A stretch of DNA of 64,000 nt from Rhizobium album (GTDB lineage Bacteria; Pseudomonadota; Alphaproteobacteria; Rhizobiales; Rhizobiaceae), in NCBI RefSeq assembly GCF_003122325.1, contig NZ_QFBC01000002.1, positions 124,001 to 188,000 of the forward strand, written 5' to 3'. Numbering within the stretch: the stretch's first letter is position 1; each line of letters begins with the position of its first letter. Below the pieces are notes generated by a model. That model did not search any database and was not told the DNA's origin. It was given only the letters and a program-made list of their open reading frames with translations. The position numbers and the translations under genes are program-made. Below are positions 25,920 through 34,482 of the stretch, piece after piece.

Positions 25920-27124
25920 TGGCCGGCGAAACCAGCGCTTCAAACACCACTTCGATCGGAAGCTACCTTCGAAACAACATCCGCGAGTACGGCCTGCTGG
26001 TCGCGCTCGTGGTGATCATGGTCTTCTTCCAGGTCATCACCCAGGGCGTGCTGTTTAGGCCGGTCAACATCACCAACCTCGTGCTGCAGAACTCGTTCAT
26101 CGTCATCATGGCGCTGGGCATGCTGCTGATCATCGTCGCCGGGCATATCGACCTGTCGGTCGGCTCCATCGTCGCCTTCATCGGCGGCCTGTCGGCGATC
26201 ATGCTGGTGAAATGGGGGCTGCATTTCTCCATCGTCGTGCCGATCTGCCTCATCCTCGGCGGCGTCGCCGGCGCCATGCAGGGTTATTGGGTCGCCTACC
26301 AGAAGATCCCGTCCTTCATCGTCACGCTGGCCGGCATGCTCGTCTTCCGCGGCCTGACCTACCTCGTGCTGCAGAACCGCCCGATCGGCCCCTTCCCGAA
26401 GGACTTCCAGCTGCTGTCGACCGGCTTCGTTCCGGACCTGCTGGCCTTCGCCAACCCGGCTCCGACGGTCGTCACCAACTTCTTCGCCCTCGTCGTCGTC
26501 GTGGTGCTGGTCATCGCCGCCGTCTATTTCGGCCTGAAGAAGCGCCGCACCAACGAGTTGCACGGTTCGGAAAACGAGCCGATGGTGTTCTTCGCGCTGC
26601 AGATGGCCATCATCGGCGCCGTCGCCATCTTCATCGGCTTCCAGCTGTCGACCTATCGCGGCTTCCCGAACGTGCTGGTGGTCATGGCGCTCCTGATCGC
26701 GCTCTACACCTTCATCACCAACCGCTCGACCATCGGTCGCCGCATCTACGCGCTCGGCGGCAACGAGAAGGCGACCAAGCTTTCGGGCATCAACACCGAG
26801 CGGCTGACCTTCTATGCCTTCGTCAACATGGGCGTGCTCGCCGCGCTCGCCGGCATGATCATCGCCGCCCGCCTGAACTCGGCCACTCCCAAGGCCGGCG
26901 TCGGCTTCGAGCTGGACGTCATCGCCGCCTGCTTCATCGGCGGCGCCTCGGCTTCCGGCGGCGTGGGCAAGATCACCGGTGCGGTCATCGGCGCCTTCAT
27001 CATGGGCGTAATGAACAACGGCATGTCGATCATGGGCCTCGGCATCGATTACCAGCAGCTCGTCAAGGGCCTGGTGTTGCTCGCAGCCGTCTTCTTCGAC
27101 GTCTACAACAAGAACAAGGGCTGA
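25919..27124 (+). CDS. gguB: Sugar ABC transporter permease GguB
   Basis: Inner-membrane permease, 401 residues with about 10-12 hydrophobic segments. LIIVAGHIDLSVGSIVAFIG and the late FIGGASASGGVGKITGAVIG are family landmarks. It is longer than RbsC because of an extra loop around residues 190-240 (GLKKRRTNELHGSENEPM), a feature of XylH/GguB-type permeases. It forms the pore for sugars delivered by ChvE. Confidence 0.93.
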   Translation: MAGETSASNTTSIGSYLRNNIREYGLLVALVVIMVFFQVITQGVLFRPVNITNLVLQNSFIVIMALGMLLIIVAGHIDLSVGSIVAFIGGLSAIMLVKWGLHFSIVVPICLILGGVAGAMQGYWVAYQKIPSFIVTLAGMLVFRGLTYLVLQNRPIGPFPKDFQLLSTGFVPDLLAFANPAPTVVTNFFALVVVVVLVIAAVYFGLKKRRTNELHGSENEPMVFFALQMAIIGAVAIFIGFQLSTYRGFPNVLVVMALLIALYTFITNRSTIGRRIYALGGNEKATKLSGINTERLTFYAFVNMGVLAALAGMIIAARLNSATPKAGVGFELDVIAACFIGGASASGGVGKITGAVIGAFIMGVMNNGMSIMGLGIDYQQLVKGLVLLAAVFFDVYNKNKG

Positions 27125-27165
27125 GCCGAAGCGCCAGCCCCCGACAAGCAAGAGCATGGAGTTGG

Positions 27166-27179
27166 CCGCCTTCGGGCGG
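27166..27179 (+). other. CCGCC-TTCG-GGCGG hairpin between gguB and gguC
   Basis: A five-pair stem closed by a UUCG tetraloop, an exceptionally stable RNA hairpin, with no T-run after it. It probably separates expression of the transporter genes from gguC. Confidence 0.45.
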
Positions 27180-27225
27180 AACGGGATCCCTTTGACTCCT
27201 CTCGACCCGGAAAAGGAACGAACGC

Positions 27226-28221
27226 ATGTTGATTTCTCAGGTCAAGGGCACGGACGGCGCCATCGTCGTCGCCGTGCGTGAAGTGGGTGGCGAAGCGAAG
27301 GCCGTCGTCGGCGCCGGCAGCGTCTATGCGCTGGCCATGGAAGCCGCCAATGCCGGCAAGAGCCTGGCGGATGTCATCGCCACCAAGGGTCTCGGCGAAA
27401 CCGTCGATCTGGAAAAGGCCTATGCGGAAGGCCGTCTGCTGCCGCCGATCACCCATCCCGATCCGGCCCACCTGCACCTGACCGGCACCGGCCTCACCCA
27501 TCTGGGCTCCGCGGCAACGCGCGATTCCATGCACAAGAAGGCCACCGAGGCGGCGGAAGAAACGCTGACCGACTCCATGAAGATGTTCAGGATGGGCATC
27601 GAGAACGGCAAGCCGAAGGCCGGCGAAAAGGGCGTGCAGCCGGAATGGTTCTACAAAGGCAACGGCACGCAGACCGCCGCCCCCGGCGCCAACCTTGTTT
27701 CCCCTTCCTTCGCGCTCGACGGCGGCGAGGAGCCGGAAATGGCCGGCATCTACGTGATCGCCGACAACGGTACGCCGTTCCGGATCGGTTTTGCGCTCTC
27801 CAACGAGTTCTCCGACCACGTTACCGAACGCATCAACTATCTCTACCTCGCCCATTCCAAGCTGCGCATGGCAAGCTTCGGTCCGGAAATCCGCATCGGC
27901 GCCGCGCCGGATGATATTCGCGGCCTGTCGCGCATCAAGCGCGGCGACGAGGTGATTTTCGAAAAGCCGTTCCTCTCGGGTGAAGCGAACATGTCGCATA
28001 CCTTCGCCAACCTCGAATATCATCACTTCAAGTACGGCCTGTTCCGCGCACCGGGCGATATCCACGTCCACATGTTCGGCACGGCCACCCTGTCCTTCGC
28101 CGACGGCATCAAGCCGCAGGCGGGCGATGTCTTCGAAATCGAGGTGAGCGAATTCGGCTTGCCGCTGCGCAATCCCCTGGCGGTCGCCGCCGAGGAAGAG
28201 ATCGTGGTGCAGCAGCTCTAG
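27226..28221 (+). CDS. gguC: GguC / AraD1-type 2-keto-3-deoxy-L-arabonate dehydratase
   Basis: 331 residues of the fumarylacetoacetate hydrolase superfamily, with GAAPDDIRGLSRIKRGDEVI and LEYHHFKYGLFRAPGDIHVH in the C-terminal catalytic half. In this locus the AraD1/GguC group is linked to dehydration of 2-keto-3-deoxy-L-arabonate to 2-oxoglutarate semialdehyde. The context supports this: the enzymes before it (L-arabonate dehydratase) and after it (semialdehyde dehydrogenase) are the next two genes. GGAAAAGGAACGAACGC precedes the ATG. Confidence 0.87.
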   Translation: MLISQVKGTDGAIVVAVREVGGEAKAVVGAGSVYALAMEAANAGKSLADVIATKGLGETVDLEKAYAEGRLLPPITHPDPAHLHLTGTGLTHLGSAATRDSMHKKATEAAEETLTDSMKMFRMGIENGKPKAGEKGVQPEWFYKGNGTQTAAPGANLVSPSFALDGGEEPEMAGIYVIADNGTPFRIGFALSNEFSDHVTERINYLYLAHSKLRMASFGPEIRIGAAPDDIRGLSRIKRGDEVIFEKPFLSGEANMSHTFANLEYHHFKYGLFRAPGDIHVHMFGTATLSFADGIKPQAGDVFEIEVSEFGLPLRNPLAVAAEEEIVVQQL

Positions 28222-28295
28222 TTCACGGAAGGTCCGTCGCATCCTCCCAGGGCAGCGGACCTCCTCCCCACATCCGAAAGGAGGCTCCCGGAGCC

Positions 28296-29729
28296 ATGAC
28301 CATCTATCAGAACCTGATCGCCGGCGAATGGATTGGCACCAACGCCACCGCCAACATCAATCCGTCCGACACCAATGACATCGTCGGCGAATACGCCTCC
28401 GGCACCGCCGCCGACGTCGCGTCTGCCATCGCCGCCGCCAAGGCCGCCTTCCCGGCCTGGTCGCGCTCGGGCATCCTTGAGCGCCATGCGATCCTGAAGA
28501 AGACCTCCGACGAGATCATCGCCCGCAAGGAAGAACTCGGCCGCCTGCTTGCCCGCGAGGAAGGCAAGACCCTGCCCGAAGCCATCGGCGAAACCATCCG
28601 CGCCGGCCAGATCTTCGATTTCTTCGCCGGTGAATGCCTGCGCCTCGCCGGCGAGGTGCTGCCCTCGGTGCGCCCGAATATCGGCGTCGAGATCACCCGC
28701 GATCCGCTGGGCGTCATCGGCGTCATCACGCCGTGGAACTTCCCCATCGCCATTCCCGCCTGGAAGATCGCCCCGGCACTCGCCTACGGCAACACCGTCG
28801 TCTTCAAGCCCGCCGACCTCGTGCCCGGCTGCGCCTGGGCCATCGTCGACATCCTGCATCGCGCCGGCCTGCCCAAGGGCGTGCTCAACCTCGTGATGGG
28901 CAAGGGCTCCGTCGTCGGCCAGGCCATGCTCGACAGCCCGGATCTCGCCGGCCTCACCTTCACCGGTTCCACCGGCACCGGCAAACGCGTCGCACTCGCC
29001 TCCATCGAGCATAACCGCAAGTTCCAGCTGGAAATGGGCGGCAAGAACCCGATGGTCGTGCTCGACGACGCAGACCTCACCGTCGCCGTCGAAGCCGCCG
29101 CCAATTCCGGCTTCTTCTCCACCGGCCAGCGCTGCACCGCCTCTTCGCGCCTGATCGTCACCGAAGGCATCCATGACAGGTTCGTCGCAGCCCTCACCGA
29201 AAAGCTGAAGACGCTGACCGTCGACAACGCCCTGATGGCCGGCACCCATATCGGCCCGGTGGTCGACGAAAAGCAGTTGAAGACCGACACGGACTACATC
29301 GAGATCGGCAAGTCGGAAGGCGCCAGGCTCGCCTTCGGCGGCGAACTCGTCAGGAACGAGACGCCCGGCTTCTACCTGCAGCCGACGCTGTTCACCGAGG
29401 CGTCCAACAGCATGCGCATCGCCCGCGAAGAGATTTTCGGGCCGGTCGCCGCCGTGATCCGGGTGAAGGATTACGACGAGGCGCTTTCCGTTGCCAACGA
29501 CACGCCGTTCGGCCTGTCGGCCGGCATCGCCACAACGAGCCTCAAGCATGCGACGCATTTCAAGCGCAATTCGGAAGCCGGCATGGTGATGGTCAACCTG
29601 CCGACCGCCGGCGTCGATTTCCACGTGCCCTTCGGCGGCCGCAAGGGCTCCTCCTTCGGTTCGCGCGAGCAGGGCAAATATGCGAGCGAGTTCTTTACAA
29701 CCGTCAAGACGGCCTACACGCTGGCCTGA
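28296..29729 (+). CDS. Aldehyde dehydrogenase, probable 2-oxoglutarate semialdehyde dehydrogenase
   Basis: 477 residues of the NAD(P)-dependent ALDH superfamily. Oxyanion Asn148 lies in TPWNFP, the general base Glu246 in QLEMGGK and the nucleophile Cys280 in GQRCTASS. With gguC upstream and L-arabonate dehydratase downstream, the natural substrate is 2-oxoglutarate semialdehyde, giving 2-oxoglutarate for the TCA cycle. GAAAGGAGGCTCCCGGAGCC precedes the ATG. Related ALDHs accept succinate semialdehyde, so the preference is inferred from context. Confidence 0.87.
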   Translation: MTIYQNLIAGEWIGTNATANINPSDTNDIVGEYASGTAADVASAIAAAKAAFPAWSRSGILERHAILKKTSDEIIARKEELGRLLAREEGKTLPEAIGETIRAGQIFDFFAGECLRLAGEVLPSVRPNIGVEITRDPLGVIGVITPWNFPIAIPAWKIAPALAYGNTVVFKPADLVPGCAWAIVDILHRAGLPKGVLNLVMGKGSVVGQAMLDSPDLAGLTFTGSTGTGKRVALASIEHNRKFQLEMGGKNPMVVLDDADLTVAVEAAANSGFFSTGQRCTASSRLIVTEGIHDRFVAALTEKLKTLTVDNALMAGTHIGPVVDEKQLKTDTDYIEIGKSEGARLAFGGELVRNETPGFYLQPTLFTEASNSMRIAREEIFGPVAAVIRVKDYDEALSVANDTPFGLSAGIATTSLKHATHFKRNSEAGMVMVNLPTAGVDFHVPFGGRKGSSFGSREQGKYASEFFTTVKTAYTLA

Positions 29730-29788
29730 CATATCCGAAGATCCGGGCCGTCCCGAAACGGCGGCTCGGCATCAACGAGGGCAAGACA

Positions 29789-31528
29789 ATGAAGAAGAAA
29801 GCAGAATGGCCCCGCAGGCTGCGGTCGCAGGAATGGTACGGCGGCACCAGCCGTGACGTGATCTATCACCGCGGCTGGATGAAAAACCAGGGCTATCCGC
29901 ACGACCTGTTCGACGGGCGCCCGGTCATCGGCATCCTCAACACCTGGTCGGACATGACGCCGTGCAACGGCCATCTGCGCGAGCTCGCCGAAAAGGTGAA
30001 GGCAGGCGTCTGGGAAGCCGGCGGTTTCCCGCTCGAGGTACCGGTGTTCTCGGCCTCCGAAAATACCTTCCGCCCGACGGCGATGATGTATCGCAACCTC
30101 GCCTCCCTGGCTGTCGAGGAAGTCATCCGCGGCCAGCCGATGGACGGCTGTGTGCTGCTGGTCGGCTGCGACAAGACCACGCCGTCGCTGCTGATGGGCG
30201 CCGCCTCTGTCGACCTGCCCTCGATCGTCGTCACCGGCGGTCCGATGCTCAACGGCTATTTCCGCGGCGAACGCGTCGGCTCCGGCACGCACCTCTGGAA
30301 ATTCTCCGAGATGGTCAAGGCCGGCGAGATGACGCAGGCCGAATTCCTCGAGGCGGAAGCCTCGATGAGCCGCTCCTCGGGCACCTGCAACACCATGGGC
30401 ACCGCCTCCACCATGGCCTCCATGGCCGAAGCACTGGGCATGGCGCTTTCCGGCAATGCCGCCATCCCGGGCGTCGATTCCCGCCGCAAGGTCATGGCGC
30501 AGCTCACCGGCCGCCGGATCGTGCAGATGGTCAAGGACGACCTGAAACCCTCCGACATCATGACCAAGCAGGCCTTCGAGAACGCCATCCGCACCAACGC
30601 GGCCATCGGCGGCTCGACCAACGCCGTGATCCACCTGCTCGCCATCGCCGGCCGCGTCGGCATCGACCTGACGCTCGACGACTGGGATCGCTGTGGCCGC
30701 GACGTGCCGACCATCGTCAACCTGATGCCGTCGGGCAAATATCTGATGGAAGAGTTCTTCTATGCCGGCGGCCTGCCCGTGGTGCTGAAGCGTCTCGGCG
30801 AAGCCGGCCTGCTGCACAAGGATGCTTTGACCGTCTCCGGCGAAACCATGTGGGACGAAGTCAAGGACGTCATCAACTGGAACGAGGACGTCATCCTGCC
30901 GGCAGAGAAGGCGCTGACGCAATCGGGCGGCATCGTCGTGCTGCGCGGCAACCTGGCGCCGAAGGGCGCCGTGCTGAAGCCGTCGGCCGCCTCGCCGCAT
31001 CTGCTGGTCCACCGTGGCCGTGCCGTGGTGTTCGAGGACATCGACGACTACAAGGCCAAGATCAACGACGACAATCTCGATATCGACGAGACCTGCGTCA
31101 TGGTACTGAAGAACTGTGGTCCGAAGGGTTATCCGGGCATGGCGGAAGTCGGCAACATGGGCCTGCCGCCGAAGGTGCTGAAAAAGGGCATCACCGACAT
31201 GGTGCGTATCTCCGATGCCCGCATGTCGGGCACGGCCTACGGCACCGTCGTGCTGCATACCTCGCCGGAAGCGGCCGTCGGCGGTCCGCTCGCCGTCGTC
31301 AGGGATGGCGACATGATCGAGCTCGACGTGCCGAACCGTCGTCTTCATCTCGACATTTCCGGGGAAGAGCTGGCCCGTCGCCTTGCGGAATGGCAGCCGA
31401 ACCACGAGTTGCCGGAATCCGGTTACGCCTGGCTGCACCAGCAGCAGGTGCAGGGAGCCGATACCGGCGCCGACCTCGGATTCCTCAAGGGATGTCGCGG
31501 CAACGCTGTCGGCAAGGACAGCCACTGA
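29789..31528 (+). CDS. L-arabonate dehydratase (IlvD/EDD family)
   Basis: 579 residues, the length of the characterised Rhizobium L-arabinonate dehydratase. It removes water from L-arabonate to give 2-keto-3-deoxy-L-arabonate, using an iron-sulfur cluster and magnesium. The cluster cysteines fall at Cys59 (TPCNGH), Cys127 (GCDKTTP) and Cys200 (SGTCNTMGTAS). DARMSGTAYGT near the C-terminus holds the catalytic serine region. The family also dehydrates xylonate and fuconate, so side activities are likely. It is the last gene of the chvE-ggu unit and is closed by a terminator. Confidence 0.88.
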   Translation: MKKKAEWPRRLRSQEWYGGTSRDVIYHRGWMKNQGYPHDLFDGRPVIGILNTWSDMTPCNGHLRELAEKVKAGVWEAGGFPLEVPVFSASENTFRPTAMMYRNLASLAVEEVIRGQPMDGCVLLVGCDKTTPSLLMGAASVDLPSIVVTGGPMLNGYFRGERVGSGTHLWKFSEMVKAGEMTQAEFLEAEASMSRSSGTCNTMGTASTMASMAEALGMALSGNAAIPGVDSRRKVMAQLTGRRIVQMVKDDLKPSDIMTKQAFENAIRTNAAIGGSTNAVIHLLAIAGRVGIDLTLDDWDRCGRDVPTIVNLMPSGKYLMEEFFYAGGLPVVLKRLGEAGLLHKDALTVSGETMWDEVKDVINWNEDVILPAEKALTQSGGIVVLRGNLAPKGAVLKPSAASPHLLVHRGRAVVFEDIDDYKAKINDDNLDIDETCVMVLKNCGPKGYPGMAEVGNMGLPPKVLKKGITDMVRISDARMSGTAYGTVVLHTSPEAAVGGPLAVVRDGDMIELDVPNRRLHLDISGEELARRLAEWQPNHELPESGYAWLHQQQVQGADTGADLGFLKGCRGNAVGKDSH

Positions 31529-31552
31529 CGGTCGGTTGCAACCGTTCAAATC

Positions 31553-31584
31553 GACGAAGAGGCGGGCGAAAGCTCGCCTTTTCG
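31553..31584 (+). terminator. Rho-independent terminator after the arabonate operon
   Basis: GGCGGGC-GAAA-GCTCGCC (31561-31578) is followed by TTTT, and outer CGAA/TTCG bases can extend the stem. It sits 32 bases after the dehydratase stop. Confidence 0.8.
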
Positions 31585-31701
31585 TTGTAGTCTTCCTGCT
31601 GAAAAAGTGGCGATTTGACCCAGACCGCCGACCAGAATAAGGTATTGATATCGTAAGAGCCGCGGATGTTTCCGCGCTCCGAGCCGAAGGAGCCTTGTGG
31701 G

Positions 31702-33294
31702 ATGGATGAAACGTCACCGACCGGCATGGAGCTACAACCGGAATCGGTTGCATCCCGGCTGGACGTCAGGCTTTTGCGCACGCTTTATGCCATCACCAAG
31801 GCCATCTCCAGCGATCTCGATCTCGATCGCATCGTGCAGGTCGTCACCGATGGCGCGACGGAACTCACCGGCGCGAAATACGGCGCCTTCTTCTACAACA
31901 TCCCCGGCGTCGAAGGGCCGCATTTCAGCCTCTACACGCTGTCCGGCGCGCCGCGCTCGGCGTTCGAGCGGTTTGGCCTGCCGCGCAAGACAGCCGTGTT
32001 CGCCCCGACCTTCGACGGCGTCGGCGTGGTACGCTCCGACGATATCCGCCAGGATCCACGTTATGCGAGGAACGAGCCGCTGCAGGGCATGCCGCCGGGC
32101 CACCTGCCCGTCGTCAGCTATCTCGCCGTTCCGGTGATCTCCCGCACCGGTGAGGTCCATGGTGGCCTGCTGTTCGGCCACGACCTGCCCGGCATGTTCT
32201 CCGACGAACATGAAGAACTGGTGCAGGCCGTCGCCTCGCATGCGGCGATCGCCATCGACAATGCCCGGCTGCTCAGGGCGTCGCAGGCGGAAGCAGAATT
32301 GCGGCGCAAGTCGCACGAGTCCGCCGCCCTGCTTGCGGCCATCGTCGAATCGTCGGAAGACGCCATCATCAGCAAGACGCTGGCGGGCACCATCACCAGC
32401 TGGAACCGGGGAGCCCAGCATATTTTCGGCTACAGGTCCGAAGAGGCGATCGGCAAGCCGATCACCATTCTCATTCCCGAAGACCGGCTGGAAGAGGAAA
32501 AAACCATCCTGGCACGGGTTGGCCAGGGCGAACATGTCCTCCATTTCGAAACGGTGCGCCTGCGCAAGGACGGTGCATCCATCGACATTTCGCTGGCGAT
32601 CTCCCCCATTCGCGGCAACGACGGCACGATCATCGGCGCGTCGAAGGTGGCACGCGACATTACCGAGCGGAAAAGAGCGGCGGAGCGCCAGGGATTGCTG
32701 CTGCGGGAGATGAACCACCGCATCAAGAACCTGTTTGCCCTGACGGGAGGGCTGGTTTCGCTTGCCGCCCGCAGCGCCGAAACGCCGACCGACCTGGCAA
32801 GATCGCTGAAGGAACGCCTCACCGCGCTGGCCCGCGCCCATGAGATGACCCTGCCGCCCATGCAATCCGACGGCACGCTGCTCGAAGCCGGCACGACGAT
32901 CTTCACCCTGCTGAACGCCCTTGTCGCCCCCTACCAGAACAGCAACCGGGACCGCGTTTGCCTTGCCGGCACCGATATGCGCATCGGCGCCGGCAAGGTG
33001 ACCAACCTCGCCTTGCTGCTGCATGAATTCATGACCAACGCGGCGAAATACGGTTGCCTGTCGACACCGAACGGGCAGTTGCAGGTCGATTGTCAGGTGG
33101 AAGACGAAGAACTGCGACTGGAATGGGTCGAGATCGGCGGTCCTCCCGCCCATGCCGCCGAAAATGTCGGCGGTTTTGGCAGCCGTCTCGAAGAGACGCT
33201 GAAACGCGGCATGAACGCCATAATCGAGCGCGACTGGCGGGCCAGCGGCCTGATCATCCGCATGACGCTTCCGGCCAGACAATTGCAGGAATAG
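31702..33294 (+). CDS. HWE-family sensor histidine kinase with GAF and PAS domains
   Basis: 530 residues from the ATG at 31702, which has GAAGGAG 10 bases before it. A GAF domain covers about 30-200 (SYLAVPVISRTGEVHGGLLF) and a PAS domain about 215-335 (SSEDAIISKTLAGTITSWNR, then ARDITERKR). An HWE/HisKA_2 kinase follows, with the phospho-acceptor in REMNHRIKNL and the N-box in LHEFMTNAAKYG. There is no membrane segment, so it senses a cytosolic signal, and GAF/PAS may bind a cofactor. No response regulator gene is adjacent. It ends directly in a palindromic repeat. Confidence 0.9.
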   Translation: MDETSPTGMELQPESVASRLDVRLLRTLYAITKAISSDLDLDRIVQVVTDGATELTGAKYGAFFYNIPGVEGPHFSLYTLSGAPRSAFERFGLPRKTAVFAPTFDGVGVVRSDDIRQDPRYARNEPLQGMPPGHLPVVSYLAVPVISRTGEVHGGLLFGHDLPGMFSDEHEELVQAVASHAAIAIDNARLLRASQAEAELRRKSHESAALLAAIVESSEDAIISKTLAGTITSWNRGAQHIFGYRSEEAIGKPITILIPEDRLEEEKTILARVGQGEHVLHFETVRLRKDGASIDISLAISPIRGNDGTIIGASKVARDITERKRAAERQGLLLREMNHRIKNLFALTGGLVSLAARSAETPTDLARSLKERLTALARAHEMTLPPMQSDGTLLEAGTTIFTLLNALVAPYQNSNRDRVCLAGTDMRIGAGKVTNLALLLHEFMTNAAKYGCLSTPNGQLQVDCQVEDEELRLEWVEIGGPPAHAAENVGGFGSRLEETLKRGMNAIIERDWRASGLIIRMTLPARQLQE

Positions 33295-33366
33295 TGCATG
33301 TCGCGCAGAAGTGCGCAGCGCTTTTGCAAAAACGACACGCGGAAACGAAGAGCTGGAGCGTAAGAG
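33292..33366. repeat. Rhizobial palindromic intergenic repeat, related copy 2
   Basis: Starts TAGTGCATGTCGCGCAGAAG and contains AGTGCGCAGCGCTTTTGC, similar to the core of the copies at 21380 and 50614 but with a different left arm. The TAG at its first position is the stop of the histidine kinase gene. The right edge is approximate. Confidence 0.55.
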
Positions 33367-33597
33367 CGAAACCGGAAGATCGCGGCGCGCTTTGGTAACT
33401 CCCCCTCCCGAAGAAGGCCCGATCTGCCGCACCCCGGCAGGCGCCCTGCCCTGCGTCTCCACTTTCGCCGATCTTCCGTCCTGCCGCCGGGCGTTCGATC
33501 ATCATGATCGACAGGCTTGTTTTTGCCAGACCTAAAAACGCTTTTCATGCACATAAAATTATGAAATAGTCCCCGTCATCAGGAGGGAACCAATTGC
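33295..33597. promoter_or_regulatory. Intergenic stretch: repeat plus promoter region
   Basis: About the first 70 bases are the palindromic repeat. The rest holds no gene. An AT-rich part (33535-33570) before GGAGGGAACC and the ATG at 33598 probably contains the promoter of the alpha/beta hydrolase operon. Confidence 0.45.
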
Positions 33598-34449
33598 ATG
33601 CGTAACGTCAGCGGTCACGGCCAGAAACTTTCCTACTACGATTTCGGGCATACAACGGTCTATGCCTCGCGCTTCGATCAGCGCTTTCCTTATTGCGCTT
33701 ATGTTCCCGATGATTACGAGGAAGACGGCGAAAAGACTTATCCTCTGGCGGTGATCGTGCACGGCACGGAGCGCGGCATGCTGGCCTATCGCGATGCATT
33801 CGCCGATTTTGCCGAGGCCAACGGCGTCATCGTCCTCGCCCCGCTCTTTCCCGCCAACATCTGCTTTCCCGGTGATCTTTCATCCTACAAAATGCTGAGG
33901 GACGGTGACCTGCACTATGATGCCGTCATGCTCGATATGATCGCCGAGATGCAGGAGAAATACCGCATCGAAGGCGACCGGGTGATGATGTACGGCTTCT
34001 CCGGCGGCGGCCATTTCACCCACCGGTTCTTCTATCTCCACCCGGAACGGCTGATGGCCGCCTCGATCGGCGCGCCCGGCGTCGTGACCCTGCTCGACTT
34101 CGACCATGACTTCTGGGTCGGCGTACGCGACTTCGAAAAGGTCTTCGGCAAGGCGATAAACCTGGGAGAAATGCGCAAGGTCGCGGTGCAGATGGTCATC
34201 GGCGGCAACGACCTGGAGACCTGGGAGATCACCATCACCCCCGACGACGCCTGGTACATGCCGGGCGCCGAGCTCGCCGGCGCCACGCGCAACGACCGCA
34301 TGCGGGCGCTGAAACACAGCTTCGAGAAGCACGGCATTTCCGTACGCCACGACATCGTGCCGGGCATCGCCCATGACGACCGGGAGCTGATCGGCAAGGT
34401 CAAGGACTTCTTTGCAGAAACGCTGGGCGCAATCCGCGCGCGCTCCTGA
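33598..34449 (+). CDS. Alpha/beta hydrolase (PHB depolymerase-like), copy 1
   Basis: 283 residues, without a signal peptide, so probably cytosolic. IVHGTERG forms the oxyanion loop and MYGFSGGGHF carries the nucleophile Ser135. DLETWE may contribute the acid, and GIAHDD the catalytic His. The gene has GGAGGGAACC upstream and lies 33 bases before a peptide-type binding protein. A clear paralog (38102-38971) ends the opposing operon, sharing GDLSSYK/GELSSYK and DHDFWVGVR. The substrate, an ester or lactone delivered by the transporter, is unknown. Confidence 0.78.
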   Translation: MRNVSGHGQKLSYYDFGHTTVYASRFDQRFPYCAYVPDDYEEDGEKTYPLAVIVHGTERGMLAYRDAFADFAEANGVIVLAPLFPANICFPGDLSSYKMLRDGDLHYDAVMLDMIAEMQEKYRIEGDRVMMYGFSGGGHFTHRFFYLHPERLMAASIGAPGVVTLLDFDHDFWVGVRDFEKVFGKAINLGEMRKVAVQMVIGGNDLETWEITITPDDAWYMPGAELAGATRNDRMRALKHSFEKHGISVRHDIVPGIAHDDRELIGKVKDFFAETLGAIRARS

Positions 34450-34482
34450 CGATAACAAAGCGGGGAACAATCGGAGACAACC

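Noticed and set aside
29714-31753. A 679-codon open frame antisense to the L-arabonate dehydratase gene
   Set aside because: High third-position G+C opens the opposite strand. The protein is rich in His, Arg, Gly and Asp without hydrophobic order or family motifs, while the plus strand encodes a complete enzyme. Similar shadows lie at 33880-35892, 28218-29732, 25940-27157 and 1829-2884.
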